A DNA stretch of 44,851 bases from UBA6772 sp965183875 (GCA_965183875.1 CBCYMK010000034.1:1-44851); one strand, 5' to 3'; counted from the stretch's first letter, positions 12,601-18,605 are shown. The notes: generated by a model not told the origin, from the sequence alone. Program-made: numbers and translations.

Positions 12601-12685
12601 AATTGGTCGCATCTGAGTCTGTACAGCCAATTTGAGCAAAAGCAAAAAACGGAATTAAGGCGAAAAGGATAATTAGCTTTTTCAT
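662..12685 (-). CDS. Giant secreted T9SS surface protein (4007 aa) with LamG-like domains
   Basis: This single ORF covers more than a quarter of the window. The ATG at 12683-12685 is chosen because it starts a clean signal peptide (MKKLIILFALIPFFAFAQ); the frame stays open 28 codons upstream, but those residues are not signal-like and overlap the promoter. A single GCTD…DDGSC repeat follows directly (about residues 19-40). Later come fibronectin-III-like stretches, a LamG/concanavalin-like domain (about 850-1030, ending DEISLFNRALTVDEI), a carboxypeptidase-regulatory-like fold (about 1170-1240), and two more LamG-like domains (about 2827-2995 and 3028-3305). The tail has two copies of the NPSAYEYSM-type module (about 3490-3585 and 3812-3913) enclosing two GWNW segments, and ends in a type A T9SS sorting domain (YPNPF at about 3930, ending KKMIVKS). 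It is probably an outer-surface or released adhesin-like protein. No catalytic motif was recognised. Confidence 0.88.
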   Translation of the reverse strand: MKKLIILFALIPFFAFAQIGCTDSDATNYNSNAFVDDGSCYLDVYENNPNQNILYTHDYHGYFRIDKYITDNGGFRVHIKAAMGENQQNDASYAVKSIGDILHHNPSVGDFQVLNFDDSSPIGGVANVGFANGMHVDLHGNYSTNKMHQPSYANNSGDWSYWYSVGSAGYTNEFVEFDWQPSDYNLFFNSTVGFVLNNRSFRIYNSTFNGDSHIDKSFNMEPIQSDYGSITTPLIPTGSITITDNGITISNSAVFGSSSGYARVTKAVKRLSNGTYAFDDIDGDAQNDLYKISPSNNTYTFEVGPLQDGVFGDYEIWIGDINYNSSALRKYKIDNIQTLPYQNPNILAENVDDNVRVSWTKNSSIPTSELIYYVERGELSADGDSIVWDEDGYYDEAPTEAYRYRYDGSTNTYWNATNGASNLPADEEHTEFSYIDYTADPNKTYMYRIHTFGASDNVYYAGLDQGHTSEISTGAGTDFFNNTQFNLSATGGYTSICDGFAVAGSQVNVNSIEYALVDESLSFAVGTDYAQSQTLLIYTDSACTIEYVDDSYPYGGITDLSFSNLEIVNTTGHKVYVKIKARRSDDKVFESFYPLILEGAPITAPSKPIIEESLSSFDNFNNIYFSIHDYELIDELTIKRLNNNTEGLDSISINLSELNLIDESYYLFVDNYNNLGFSTPTEVCIPYTYSIRTSNCGYQDSEVSDSITLTPSITKEVFTETEYLSVSQGDFGDRVFLSWDNNNTVIISSYTIQRKQLDDTSSNWVNLATLPNGSKSFTDLYASSNILYKYKVTAIIPGCSTTNNSNGYSSKEVVGFRRPTARVLGTVSYESFDPVENVYVHAEPNYFAGQESFNQSLQLANTALEIPNFKTNVHSSENKTSFTLNFWYHKGGVENGNIFSITSSQTNGLYMNLSPNKFSIFTASEITDNTAPVLESIADYCLDEWAYISLVYNDLLTSPTLELFVNGVSTVLKDNFTLSEFSVNDHTQLFFGHMPYDLINSYSSATNGNIDEISLFNRALTVDEIDYNKKRFITNVNNDLAVYYPCDEGYGNVLYDFSSNTTNIFNKNHINILNASMDSSAVATLSTHDETTNLFSDNVTSSIGFLGITDASGYYDIDNIRYVGTGSNFSITPVTLTEDYDVSHVFEPNTLNTFIGDGQVLITSINFTDKTAVQVSGSVLFDVENLIDMGSTQIGVEGVTVFLNGEEAQTDNGVLKTDEVGNFSLSVPIGYQCISFEKDGYSFVNNNDALLNRYCENFSFDMETDLGDFACNTYKELRGRVTGGLTYEGVLMDSIAIGFDNPANTVGQVGFTLSQKDKDNNHSISILTDTTSGEFYAKVLPIEYSVTKSSFKASNALVETAFTQESYLFESIDMSVQGENSSEGVFVEELISSEQNESIITFHNRYDLTYRTSPSVSVSQINGTDTTSFLGEELYDLDGLQFDLKDETAINAAQYVLGNPVFKQLFGGITYQFLIEVRESYENFGMLVDPASHSENQYLSTAASPYYHPLNEGELSIQNEMLENPEASIEVDGSEILYSFAPNNPHVFGKDESYFRSFVVDYQNGTTTANLTQDAFLFGVKSYGNDFFTFGPDAVDMILRDPPGDASYSWIEEGTTVTRTQRVNAVNGRAAKHEFNWNVGVDGKIKKGVSVGTGFFNVTIADEITYNALLLGTLENSVSSYKSNENEISISETFSETISTSGEDFSIGSIGDVFIGESKNLNFGTSKKLHFIKSAYCGDTEGIYECYEGSSIESEDSSDTYKVGTITLPSISPGTNTKFAYSGHYIESYLLPKLYFIRNSYLIGEYNVFEGKTDQEILAMTSHPCWGEAAYSNCFDENNDNTYLEPGYYSVSTTEETFNLPVLTDYSNSQIVNILGSSLESFQNGFTTATTNNSGTNYNQLLTYSIGSGDITEFVNSVNTSASFSVGNYSSTSDINNFVREFKNNHDFTDAPGILNIDNVISNLTDADELESINIIIPDDLVYFYNQQIKLWKTALAQNELDKFQSTFRTNHSISAGVEIESVHTTSGTYNQTRTIGYQLEHLESIGLSAGASMSSFSSEMDFLNSGIINFEFESSTILEGEASRSIGYFLKDDEHGDVFSVDVRDSKYGFGPIFKTLAGVSMCPFEDATMAKYINNTDDYYIKDAFWHFDYNELVENQATDGVLSVYKKPFYYSSLETVVNNISTTSIDGENIIANTDFGSPNTSEVNDFFDSTDNYDDISNEDPWTDFSNTDILIIQKIINTDFNGSNEVILETINDIIFEFSTPTTSYKTIISGKTTSADLLLLSNKLFPISGIETDDDVFEVDMIATYGFGDGTFRSIADRAFLLQKTYTEVVSTLTDFELSRKAYYSLIFEAIEEKIDALGLTDEVELSATTSRREKPTLGIYPYNQYNVPEQEAAVFTITLGNESESGDPMPYMLRVDEITNPDGAIIEIDGLSPNRMFLVPAGSTVTKTVTVKKGPKALNYEGLGFILHSPCQYDFGGLTIPDIADSIYFNAYFLPTCTDIAIDDLDDDWLVNTSDNSTVNLKIKDYDVNYYSLETIDLEYKYENDDWQKMESLESPLAVVNSESYKYMDALNLYNLLHSDFESLVSTDTLRILNWYNLIEPNEKCDASCTFLDLQGIANYTANNLSDDEYIADNWLDWKYTNTDSTCTFKDGQTTYTDGLSTSISCYTSRSLEEKLDYLSVEMNRLKEEHLGSDTLYSNDVFLSMRNLSSTYSWSMPSLPSDGQYKIRAKSDCGTFTPHTGGDPQDVIVYSPIYDLYSDRIQPEVFGNIQPVDGILNPDDEILLTFNEAINQFDFNVSTAETFVEVKAKRNGTEHHFNSYMYFDGTGEMTIPAGVQLDGAFTIEMWIKPESNGVLFEQSYGDNSDGFILSLENLDEESNSVDLKMIYTHPSAEDVTESHTISLSSVTFTHIAFSYDDAGNLNFYYNTPFGYTGVNFDFTGRGPITIGSGYQGAILDLRLWNTNRTSSDIAAYKQVSLSGREANLIGYWPMGELYGDPQDKSRYRHAITTAQWTVESENLSKVFNGTDSLFIEPISVGITATGDYTVEAWFKSENTSHQTLFSIGNWAFPDAQGAWSFDLNEGNVEVYQSGANASQASVSSSGVNYSDNQWHHLAFVKSDIGNTRLYIDGGEVAEGNSADFAGISAINLNLGYRSPSSYLQEVDGSYLITKPGFDIATYVDGTTSYQAQDDITIVHTTVINYTISGEVLTEEILVTSSDSGSDIVSLTSVDYTNTTDSVVWSIAQEQLFTDNQNLYTGKLDEVRIWNLAKTTSQIKTDANNALSGAEIGLNAYLNFDTDTVSVSLTDVPLIMEASVKTSVSFDDVSNGDQVFINITEAFAKVENTMLNITVQNVEDLNGNTIEEPITWDVYVDKNQLIWDEQLIEKEKFIGESLVFETHIVNQGGTVETFEISNLPNWLTAIPSEGLLEPNSFMQIELVVNEELFIGDYQEDLMLIGNNEYAERLELHLEVEAPTPTYDFDATDFLYTMSFVGMVKVEGVRSRDEKDILFAYVGDEVRGATELIYLEDYDAYFVFFSVYSNTATGENVNFRLWDASEGKIQSQIELTSSIYPITSPLNEVSTVPFLQGAVVGSFADLTHFAASNMLRQEIPLNEGWNWVSFNLDAEDDTVSNNLLKETVLSNVQNSTIEVVKNQMVFAQSFEESIFGTLTSFDIESLYMFKMADGAEETLIYEGKAIDPALAPITINSGWNWIGYLGQRMLSTNEALSSLNPSPGDLIKSQTAFSMYASESLGWLGTLTNMQGGKGYMMKTTESGELIYPQSSMYGGGSLRVDMNHYAADFWEVDAGKYENSMSIVARIDHPDYMQPNSENLLGAFAGLDCVGNISATELNEEESIYFITVYGEDDSKIHFDYYDVAKQKIYRTDNILEFTANKLVGSVENPYPISIEVETQDLEVFFDLTVYPNPFADVFDLAFSLEENAEVEIQIFDVMGRFVKTVSKGDLESGAHKLQIDGEDLSKGVYFIEIIIGEDSYKKMIVKS

Positions 12686-12709
12686 AGGTGTGTTGGTTTT
12701 ATGAGAAAG

Positions 12710-12717
12710 CAAAAATA
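12710..12717 (-). promoter_or_regulatory. Predicted -7 element of the giant gene
   Basis: On the minus strand this reads TATTTTTG, a full match to the Bacteroidetes -7 consensus TAnnTTTG. It lies 24 bases upstream of the chosen ATG, leaving a leader of about 18-20 bases. No good -33 TTTG is visible at the right spacing. Confidence 0.5.
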
Positions 12718-12961
12718 GTATGAGAGTATGGGTAGTCCTAAAAAACGACCCAGACAAAAGCCTAGACAAGGCTATTAAATCGCAATGATGAATGGATAAT
12801 GACGATTTGAAAAAGTTAAAACAGTCTTGCGGTCATTTATAGGCTAGCTGTAAAAAAAAGGTAACATGTTTAGGGAAATGGCGAATGGTAAAACGTGAGA
12901 CGGAAGACGTGAAATGGAATACATGAGTTTTTTTGTACTAGCTACTAAGGATTATTTTTTA

Positions 12962-13133
12962 CTTAAAACTTAGAACTCAAAACGACTTTCTTCTTACCCT
13001 GCAGAGATTTATCAAAGCACAAAACTTTTTCAATTGTCGTTTTCAAATTAACAAATCCCCAAATCATTTTCAATCTTGTCTTTGAATACTATTTTGACAA
13101 AGACACTTTTTTGACTCATTGACTATTTCGTCG
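12962..13133 (+). repeat. Left arm of an imperfect long inverted repeat
   Basis: 12962-12980 (CTTAAAACTTAGAACTCAA) matches the reverse complement of 16733-16751 at 18 of 19 bases. 13108-13133 (TTTTTTGACTCA … TATTTCGTCG) matches the reverse complement of 16552-16581 in two blocks. The order and spacing of the blocks are kept (about 160 versus 180 bases), which argues against chance. Confidence 0.5.
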
Positions 13134-13139
13134 ATGAAT

Positions 13140-13943
13140 TTACAAGGTCTGTATAAACTGATTTAAATTTTGCTCCTTTTTAAGCAAAAGTTTTTTGCGT
13201 AACCGAAAACGCGATTTCTCTACCGAGTTAGGATTTACATGTATAATAGCTGCAATTTGATTTATAGTTAGATCCTGAAAAATAAAAGCACATAATCGTT
13301 TTTCAGATTTAGTTAAGAAAATATCCATTTGCTCAAGAGTGGCATAAAACGAAGGATGTAATTTCTCGAAGGAAATTAAATAGTCTTTCCAGTTACTCTC
13401 TATAATCTTCTCTTTTTTTAATTGTGTAATCAACAATTCAACTTCCTCTTTTGTAGGGCTTTCTTCCAAGTGGTTTAATTGAACAACTAAATTGTCTATG
13501 TCTTCGTTTCGTTTTGCAAGTAGTAACATTGAGTTTTGTAACTCTATGTTTCGATACTTGGTTTCGTATTCATTCATAATTTTCAACTTATGTAATTTTT
13601 TATTTCGCAGTGAGAAGTATGCAACAAACAATACCACAAACAAAACCATAAGCATCCGTACAGGAAAAGTCATCGGAAAGATTACTTGATTTTTAAACGA
13701 GTTGTATTTCTTGGAATCGTCAATTAAACTATTTATTTCAATATTTCTAGACCTTATTATTCCATAGAGATACGCAAGGCTATCGGTACTATTAAACACC
13801 TGCAGTTCCTCTTGTGGAAGAGTAGAAAATAGCTGTTCCATACTTTGATGTTCTACCGAACTTAAAATAAGCGATCGCTTATACTCTGAATATATAAACA
13901 CAAAGAGCATATAACTGAGCCATACAATAAAAATCTTCTTCAT
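13140..13943 (-). CDS. Membrane-anchored LuxR/GerE-type HTH protein
   Basis: This 267-residue protein has a hydrophobic N-terminal anchor (about residues 4-20), an extracytoplasmic stretch of about 70 residues, and a second transmembrane helix (about 92-112, MLMVLFVVLFVAYFSL). A charged, probably coiled-coil segment (about 120-175) leads to a C-terminal GerE-like helix-turn-helix (about 205-265, LTKSEKRLC…INQIAAIIHVNPNSVEKSRFRLRKKL). The C-terminal 75 residues align well with those of the TPR-containing regulator at 32946-34790, including a shared W…F…P.F…LT…C pattern, so the two are paralogous; this one lacks the TPR array. It lies 454 bases upstream of the giant T9SS gene on the same strand. 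Regulation of that gene is inferred from position. DNA binding while membrane-tethered is plausible but not shown. Confidence 0.82.
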   Translation of the reverse strand: MKKIFIVWLSYMLFVFIYSEYKRSLILSSVEHQSMEQLFSTLPQEELQVFNSTDSLAYLYGIIRSRNIEINSLIDDSKKYNSFKNQVIFPMTFPVRMLMVLFVVLFVAYFSLRNKKLHKLKIMNEYETKYRNIELQNSMLLLAKRNEDIDNLVVQLNHLEESPTKEEVELLITQLKKEKIIESNWKDYLISFEKLHPSFYATLEQMDIFLTKSEKRLCAFIFQDLTINQIAAIIHVNPNSVEKSRFRLRKKLLLKKEQNLNQFIQTL

Positions 13944-14255
13944 ATAAAACCGATTCTAAAACCTGGCAGGTATTATTTATTATTTTTCAAATTTGTGATT
14001 TTAGCACAAAAACAGAAATTATGATTATTCATAAATACTAAAAAGAGTTTTCACAAAATTAAAGTCAAATGTAAGCTATACATTAAGTAATTACAAGTTG
14101 TAAACTATATTGATAAAAGCTCACAAAATTTAAAAGCATGCGAACTCTTGATATACTTTACTCCTACTAACGATTACTCCGTAATATCCGCACTAGAGCA
14201 TACAAAAAAAGCCTCCCCAATTGGGGAGGCTTTCAAGAATATTATAAAGGATAAA
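13944..14255. other. Intergenic region: leader with small palindrome, plus upstream gene's terminator
   Basis: These 312 AT-rich bases have no supported gene. Just upstream of the HTH gene, 13961-13971 reads ACCTGGCAGGT, a 5-base inverted repeat around one central base, which could be an operator or chance. The terminator of the Omp28-like gene lies at 14204-14233. Confidence 0.5.
14204..14233 (-). terminator. Rho-independent terminator of the Omp28-like gene
   Basis: A perfect stem of AAAGCCTCCCC and GGGGAGGCTTT around an AATT loop is followed on the minus strand by seven T residues. It begins 22 bases after the stop codon at 14256. The A-run on the other side would also allow termination in the opposite direction. 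Confidence 0.92.
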
Positions 14256-16274
14256 CTACTGCTTAACAAATTGCTTTGTAGAGATAGCTCCGTTCATTAA
14301 AACCTCAACAGTATAAATTCCTACTGGGAAATCAGACACATTTAGAGAGATGTTTTGCGCACCTACTAAACTACCGTAAGATTTAGCAGCAACTTTTTGC
14401 CCCATTAGATTACGGATATTCACTTGTAAATCTGAAGCATCTTTAATATTTAAAGACAACTGTACAAGATCTGTACTAGGGTTAGGGTACACATTTAACA
14501 GGTCGTCGAACTGAGAAAGCTCAGTAGTAGCTAGTATATTGGTTCCTGTAACAAAACCATTATCAACGGCAGTATTTATACTCGTAGAAGAACCATTATC
14601 GATGATACCCGAAGCATCCATTAACATACCTACAATATGCATATCTTCCACTTTCCAGCTAGAAGACAAAGCGAACTTAAAGTTAAAAGTGAAACTATTA
14701 CCGGACTGAATAGAGTTAGGGAAGCCAGCATGACCATCGAAACTAGGACTCAAGGCTCTAGCAACGTGATTATATTCCATTGATGAAGCGGGAACAGTAC
14801 CAGACAAGTTAGCCCAATTCACTCCATCTACACCAATTAAATCTCCAGCATCTCCACCAGAATAATAATTTGACTGTGCATAACCAGAGCTCGTTCCACT
14901 TACTTTATCTTCTGTTAGCACACAAGCAATTTTCCAGTTTCCACTTACAGCAGATGAAAAATCTACCGTTAGCGAAACATTAATAGAATCTTCTTCTAAA
15001 ACAGCTCCGTTAGAAATAACCGCGGAAGGCTCAACCAATATACGCTCCATAAAATCTATCTTAATAGCACCTGGGTCAATCTCAGAACCTCTATCTACTA
15101 AGGCACTAGGGTAACCAGAAACATCAAGGTCTTGGTCGTAAACAGCCAATTCCATAGGGTCGCCATTATGAACCGCTATACCTTGGTAAAAGCCACTAAA
15201 CTCTTCTGCCATTTGGTCCATAGCAACAGTACCACGAGGACACCATCCACACCAGGTACCCGTACCCTCTTCTGCAATTACTAATTTCCCTGGAGCAGGT
15301 TTTACAGCAGTCACATTAATAATTTTAGTATCATCAGAATTATCATCATCCATAGCAGCACCATTTACATTAGCTATAGTAGCCGTTAGCCCACTAGCAC
15401 CCTCTCCTAAAACTATAGGACTGGTAAACGCTACTTCCATAGACTCGAAAGAGTTTAAAGACAATCCAGAAATAGACTCTGTTAATTGTTCAGTTCCATA
15501 ATTAAGAATCACATCAAAAGTATTTATTGTAGAAAGGCCTAAGTTTTTAACCTCAACTGTGGCATAACGCTCCTGACTAACTAAACCTTCAATAGGGTTA
15601 ATGAGTAGCATAGCACCATTTAACTGAGGCACAACATAAGGAGTGTGAGAGACAGACACATTATCTACGTAAAATTGATTACCCTGTGTAGGATATATAT
15701 CAATAGAAGCTATTTGGGTTTCACCATTGGCAAAAGAACCTATAGAAACACCGTCGATAAATACCTCCCAGTTATTAGTGGTTAAATTAATTTCCATTCT
15801 CATGGTAAACCATGAAGCTTGAGAGTAAGATCCTGCTAGCATTACTGTAGAAGCATTTTGAAAAGAAATTGCACCATCAGCCATATGACAATCTAAAGCC
15901 CAGGTAGTACCAATTACAGATTCTGCTTGAAAATTAAAATAAGCTCCAGCAGATTGGTTTATATAGAAGTCAGATTCGAAAACAAAATCTCCAGTTGAAT
16001 AAACAGCACCGAAGTCTAAAACAACATCTTGAGGGCCACCTGCAGAACTAGTAGAAGAAAAATAAATGGAATTTGCACTTCCACTTGCATTTACATCTGT
16101 TACCTGAACATCTTCAGAACCTCCTGTTGCGCCACTCCAAGTGGTCCAAACAGACGAATTAGAACCGATATAATCACCTACAGAATAACTTTCGAAATCG
16201 TCTGAGAATGTGAATTGTGCATTTGCCATAGCGCAGATTGCCAAGGCAGAAAAAAGAGAATAAATTTTCTTCAT
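14256..16274 (-). CDS. Omp28-like thioredoxin-fold protein with T9SS sorting domain
   Basis: This is a 672-residue secreted protein. Residues 1-19 are a signal peptide (MKKIYSLFSALAICAMANA). An N-terminal jelly-roll region (about 22-210, opening FSDDFESYSVGDY) resembles LamG/carbohydrate-binding folds. A CARDB-like beta domain follows (about 220-325), then an Omp28/thioredoxin-like domain with a CxxC pair in WCGWCPRG at about residue 340. The C-terminus is a type A T9SS domain (YPNPSTDLVQLSL…, ending TKQFVKQ). Omp28 is a known Bacteroidetes outer-membrane lipoprotein/adhesin family; the CxxC suggests thiol-disulfide activity or a structural disulfide, which sequence alone cannot decide. It has its own strong terminator and no close operon partner. 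Confidence 0.85.
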   Translation of the reverse strand: MKKIYSLFSALAICAMANAQFTFSDDFESYSVGDYIGSNSSVWTTWSGATGGSEDVQVTDVNASGSANSIYFSSTSSAGGPQDVVLDFGAVYSTGDFVFESDFYINQSAGAYFNFQAESVIGTTWALDCHMADGAISFQNASTVMLAGSYSQASWFTMRMEINLTTNNWEVFIDGVSIGSFANGETQIASIDIYPTQGNQFYVDNVSVSHTPYVVPQLNGAMLLINPIEGLVSQERYATVEVKNLGLSTINTFDVILNYGTEQLTESISGLSLNSFESMEVAFTSPIVLGEGASGLTATIANVNGAAMDDDNSDDTKIINVTAVKPAPGKLVIAEEGTGTWCGWCPRGTVAMDQMAEEFSGFYQGIAVHNGDPMELAVYDQDLDVSGYPSALVDRGSEIDPGAIKIDFMERILVEPSAVISNGAVLEEDSINVSLTVDFSSAVSGNWKIACVLTEDKVSGTSSGYAQSNYYSGGDAGDLIGVDGVNWANLSGTVPASSMEYNHVARALSPSFDGHAGFPNSIQSGNSFTFNFKFALSSSWKVEDMHIVGMLMDASGIIDNGSSTSINTAVDNGFVTGTNILATTELSQFDDLLNVYPNPSTDLVQLSLNIKDASDLQVNIRNLMGQKVAAKSYGSLVGAQNISLNVSDFPVGIYTVEVLMNGAISTKQFVKQ

Positions 16275-16403
16275 AGTATGTTTTGTTAATGAGTAACAAT
16301 TTTAGTGAAATTCTAATTATTAGCCTAATACAAAAGAGCTTATTGCACAAAAGAGCTCGTATAGAGAAGAAGAAGGGAAAGGGTATGTGATTGATGATGA
16401 ATA

Positions 16404-16450
16404 GTGAGTGGTGAGTGGTGAGTGGTGAGTGGTGAGTAGTGAGTGGTGAT
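16404..16450. repeat. Heptamer tandem repeat GTGAGTG, 6 copies
   Basis: Copies start at 16404, 16411, 16418, 16425, 16432 (variant GTGAGTA) and 16439, followed by a truncated GTGAT. The preceding 20 bases look like decayed units. The array lies between the Omp28-like gene and mlaF. A 7-base period is not codon-compatible, so it is not a coding repeat. Confidence 0.9.
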
Positions 16451-16551
16451 TTGTAGGAGGAAAACATATAATGTGAAACGAAAATCCTTCACCTCACCCA
16501 ATAATTACTACTCAATCATTACTAATTATCCCGTATTTAAAAATCCTTTGA

Positions 16552-16751
16552 CGACGAAATAAGAATAGCTGAGTAAAAAAATAGAATTAAATAGTTGGTA
16601 TTAGGTAGAAGGTATCTAGTAAATGGTGGGGGTTTCACTAGAAACTTAAAATTCTATCAACCCGGCCTGTAATCTACCTTCTGAGGAATCGACTAGTTTT
16701 ACAATATAAAAGGAGTCTGGAGTAAAAAAAAATTGAGTTCTAAGTCTTAAG
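16552..16751 (-). repeat. Right arm of an imperfect long inverted repeat
   Basis: This is the partner of 12962-13133 in opposite orientation; see that entry. The two arms enclose the HTH regulator gene and the Omp28-like gene. They may instead be two members of a dispersed intergenic repeat family. Confidence 0.5.
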
Positions 16752-16787
16752 CAATCAACTGTAAACCAATCACTTACTGTTTATGTT

Positions 16788-17540
16788 TCACGAATTCCGT
16801 TTTATCGTTTTAAAAAGCTCTGAGGAAAACACAAAATCTTGCAAGTATTGATTCTCAGAGGTAATAATATCCGACTTCGTACCATCCCATACATTCCTTC
16901 CTTCTTTAATAAACAGAATCTTCTCTCCTATCTCCATTACCGAATTCATGTCGTGGGTATTTATAACCGTAGTCATGCCATACTCATGAGTTATTTCCTG
17001 TAAAAGATTGTCAATTAGGGTTGCTGTATATGGGTCGAGTCCAGAATTGGGTTCATCACAAAAAAGGTATTTCGGATTTAGAACAATAGCTCTAGCAATA
17101 GCAACACGTTTTTTCATCCCACCACTAATTTCAGAAGGAAAAAGGTGATTTACATTTTCAAGGTTTACTCTTTGCAAACAGAAATTTACTCTTTGAAGCA
17201 TTTCTTCTTTAGACATTTTAGAAAACATCTGCAGAGGATAAAGGACATTTTGTTCTACATTCATAGAATCGAATAAGGCACCGCCTTGAAAGACCATTCC
17301 TATTTGCTTTCTTAAACTCTTCAAATTCTTATTGGACTTACCAACAATATCCAAACCATCGAAACGAATAAAGCCAGACTCGGGTTCGTGTAAACCCAAT
17401 AAACATTTTAATAGTACGGTTTTTCCAGAACCACTCTGACCAATTACCAAATTGGTTTTACCCTTTTCAAAAGTAAAACTCACGTCTTTAAGTACTTCTT
17501 TGGAAGCAAAAGATTTCACAATATTTTTTATCTCAATCAT
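16788..17540 (-). CDS. mlaF: MlaF-type ABC transporter ATPase
   Basis: This 250-residue ABC ATPase is the cytoplasmic motor of an Mla/MCE-type phospholipid transporter. Walker A is GQSGSGKT at residues 34-41, the Q-loop is GMVFQGGALFDSM, the signature is SGGMKKRVAIARA, Walker B is YLFCDEPNSGLDP, and the H-loop is INTHDM. The GMVFQGGALFDS and GGMKKR forms are typical of MlaF rather than of import or macrolide ABC proteins. The ATG at 17540 overlaps the last base of the permease stop, so the two are translationally coupled. No MCE-domain (MlaD) gene is next to them; in Bacteroidetes it is often elsewhere. Confidence 0.9.
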   Translation of the reverse strand: MIEIKNIVKSFASKEVLKDVSFTFEKGKTNLVIGQSGSGKTVLLKCLLGLHEPESGFIRFDGLDIVGKSNKNLKSLRKQIGMVFQGGALFDSMNVEQNVLYPLQMFSKMSKEEMLQRVNFCLQRVNLENVNHLFPSEISGGMKKRVAIARAIVLNPKYLFCDEPNSGLDPYTATLIDNLLQEITHEYGMTTVINTHDMNSVMEIGEKILFIKEGRNVWDGTKSDIITSENQYLQDFVFSSELFKTIKRNS

Positions 17541-18280
17541 TAATTTAGTAGTAACTGAGTTAATATATAATTAGTAACGATGATCAATACAGAGCTAAAC
17601 ACAACGGCTCTTGTACTAGACCTCCCAACTTCTAAAGCTCCACCTTCTGTATAAAAACCATGAAAAGAGGAAACACTGGCGATGATAAAGGCAAATAGGA
17701 TTGTTTTTATAATCGCATAAACTGCTTTAAAAGGAATAAAATCATATTGGATCCCGGAGATAAACTCTGCACTGGTACACTCACCAGACATAGTACCTGC
17801 AATCAAGCCACCTATTACACCACCACACATACTCAAACAAATAAGTAGCGGATTAAAGAACATTAATGCAAATATTTTAGGCCTCACTAAATAGGTTGCC
17901 GGATTTACCCCCATCACCTCTAAGGCATCAATTTGCTCAGTAACACGCATGGTACCAAGACTAGAAGCAATATTAGACCCAATTTTACCGGCCAATAACA
18001 AACTTATAATAGTAGGAGAAAACTCTAGTAGAATGGCATCTCTAGTAGCATAACCAATTAAGTAGCGCGGCATCCAGCTCCCCTCCATATTGGCTGCCGT
18101 TTGTAAAGTAACTACAGCACCCACAAAAAGAGAAACAAAAACCACAAATAAAAGGGACTTAAATCCTAATTCATAAACCTCCTTAACGGTAAGTCTATAC
18201 ATCACAGAACGACGCTCAGGTTTTCTAAAAACATCGATTATAAAAAGAAGATATTTCCCAAAAGAAGCAATTAAGCCCAT
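17540..18280 (-). CDS. mlaE: MlaE-type ABC transporter permease
   Basis: This 246-residue integral membrane permease of the MlaE/YrbE family has five to six hydrophobic segments. Family-typical motifs include LRVTEQIDALEVMGVNP-like text (here TMRVTEQIDALEVMGVNPATYLV) and PRYLIGYATRDAILLEFSPTI. It partners the ATPase at 16788-17540 in moving phospholipids between membranes to maintain outer-membrane asymmetry. It is the first gene of the two-gene operon. The ATG at 18278-18280 is supported by the N-terminal amphipathic helix usual for the family. The upstream region is shared with the divergent small lipoprotein gene. Confidence 0.9.
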   Translation of the reverse strand: MGLIASFGKYLLFIIDVFRKPERRSVMYRLTVKEVYELGFKSLLFVVFVSLFVGAVVTLQTAANMEGSWMPRYLIGYATRDAILLEFSPTIISLLLAGKIGSNIASSLGTMRVTEQIDALEVMGVNPATYLVRPKIFALMFFNPLLICLSMCGGVIGGLIAGTMSGECTSAEFISGIQYDFIPFKAVYAIIKTILFAFIIASVSSFHGFYTEGGALEVGRSSTRAVVFSSVLIIVTNYILTQLLLN

Positions 18281-18361
18281 AGCATGAATTTTGTATAAAA
18301 TAAATGTAAATTTACCGATTATACACTCAATGTATTTAGGTTTTCGAAGAATTTAACAATT

Positions 18362-18369
18362 TATTTTTG
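18362..18369 (+). promoter_or_regulatory. Predicted -7 element upstream of the small lipoprotein gene
   Basis: TATTTTTG is a full match to TAnnTTTG. A transcript starting near 18375 would have a leader of about 85 bases before the ATG at 18459, long for this window. Confidence 0.4.
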
Positions 18370-18458
18370 CGCTACTCCAAACAGCTATCAAAAGTAGGTC
18401 AAAGATAAAAACCGAATACTCGAGTAATCTAAGTAAATAACCGATTTTTAAGACTGAC

Positions 18459-18605
18459 ATGAGCTTAAACGCTACAAAAAAAATAACATTGCTAGTTTTC
18501 ACAATACTAACTTCTTTGCTAATCAATTCGTGTGCAGTGGTTAAGTCCTGCGATTGTCCTGGTTTAGAAGGTAAAACAAATACACCCTTAATGGTTAATG
18601 GTTAA
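18459..18605 (+). CDS. Small predicted lipoprotein whose 3' end lies in a heptamer repeat
   Basis: This 48-codon ORF encodes an N-terminal hydrophobic stretch (KKITLLVFTILTSLLINSC) ending in a lipobox with Cys at position 25, then a short tail with a CDCPG motif. Small lipoproteins ending in CDCPG-like text are common in Flavobacteriia, as far as I recall. The last residues (LMVNG) and the stop codon are supplied by the first TTAATGG repeat units starting at 18588, so the native C-terminus may have been lost or altered by repeat growth. The gene is divergent from mlaE. Function is unknown. Confidence rests on the lipobox and composition alone. Confidence 0.55.
   Translation: MSLNATKKITLLVFTILTSLLINSCAVVKSCDCPGLEGKTNTPLMVNG

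Larger units (their letters stand above)
12686..13139. other. Intergenic region with degenerate repeats
   Basis: No gene is supported in these 454 bases. They hold the giant gene's promoter, a degenerate purine-rich stretch at about 12881-12926 whose reverse complement resembles 31641-31686 (both contain TTCACGTC and TTACCATT words), and the left arm of an imperfect inverted repeat (12962-12980 and 13108-13133) whose partner lies at 16552-16751. Confidence 0.6.
16275..16787. other. Intergenic region rich in short repeats
   Basis: No gene is supported in these 513 bases. They contain the GTGAGTG heptamer array (16404-16450), degenerate derivatives of it before and after, and the right arm of the imperfect inverted repeat (16552-16581 and 16733-16751). 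A 97-codon minus-strand frame here is only the translation of the heptamers plus the shadow of the Omp28 start. Confidence 0.65.

Noticed and set aside
12686..12769. Upstream start of the giant gene (MSRLLSGSFF…)
   Set aside because: The 28 extra residues precede a perfect signal peptide and overlap the predicted -7 element at 12710-12717.
16174..16467. 97-codon minus-strand frame
   Set aside because: It is the translation of the GTGAGTG heptamers joined to the wrong frame of the Omp28-like gene start.
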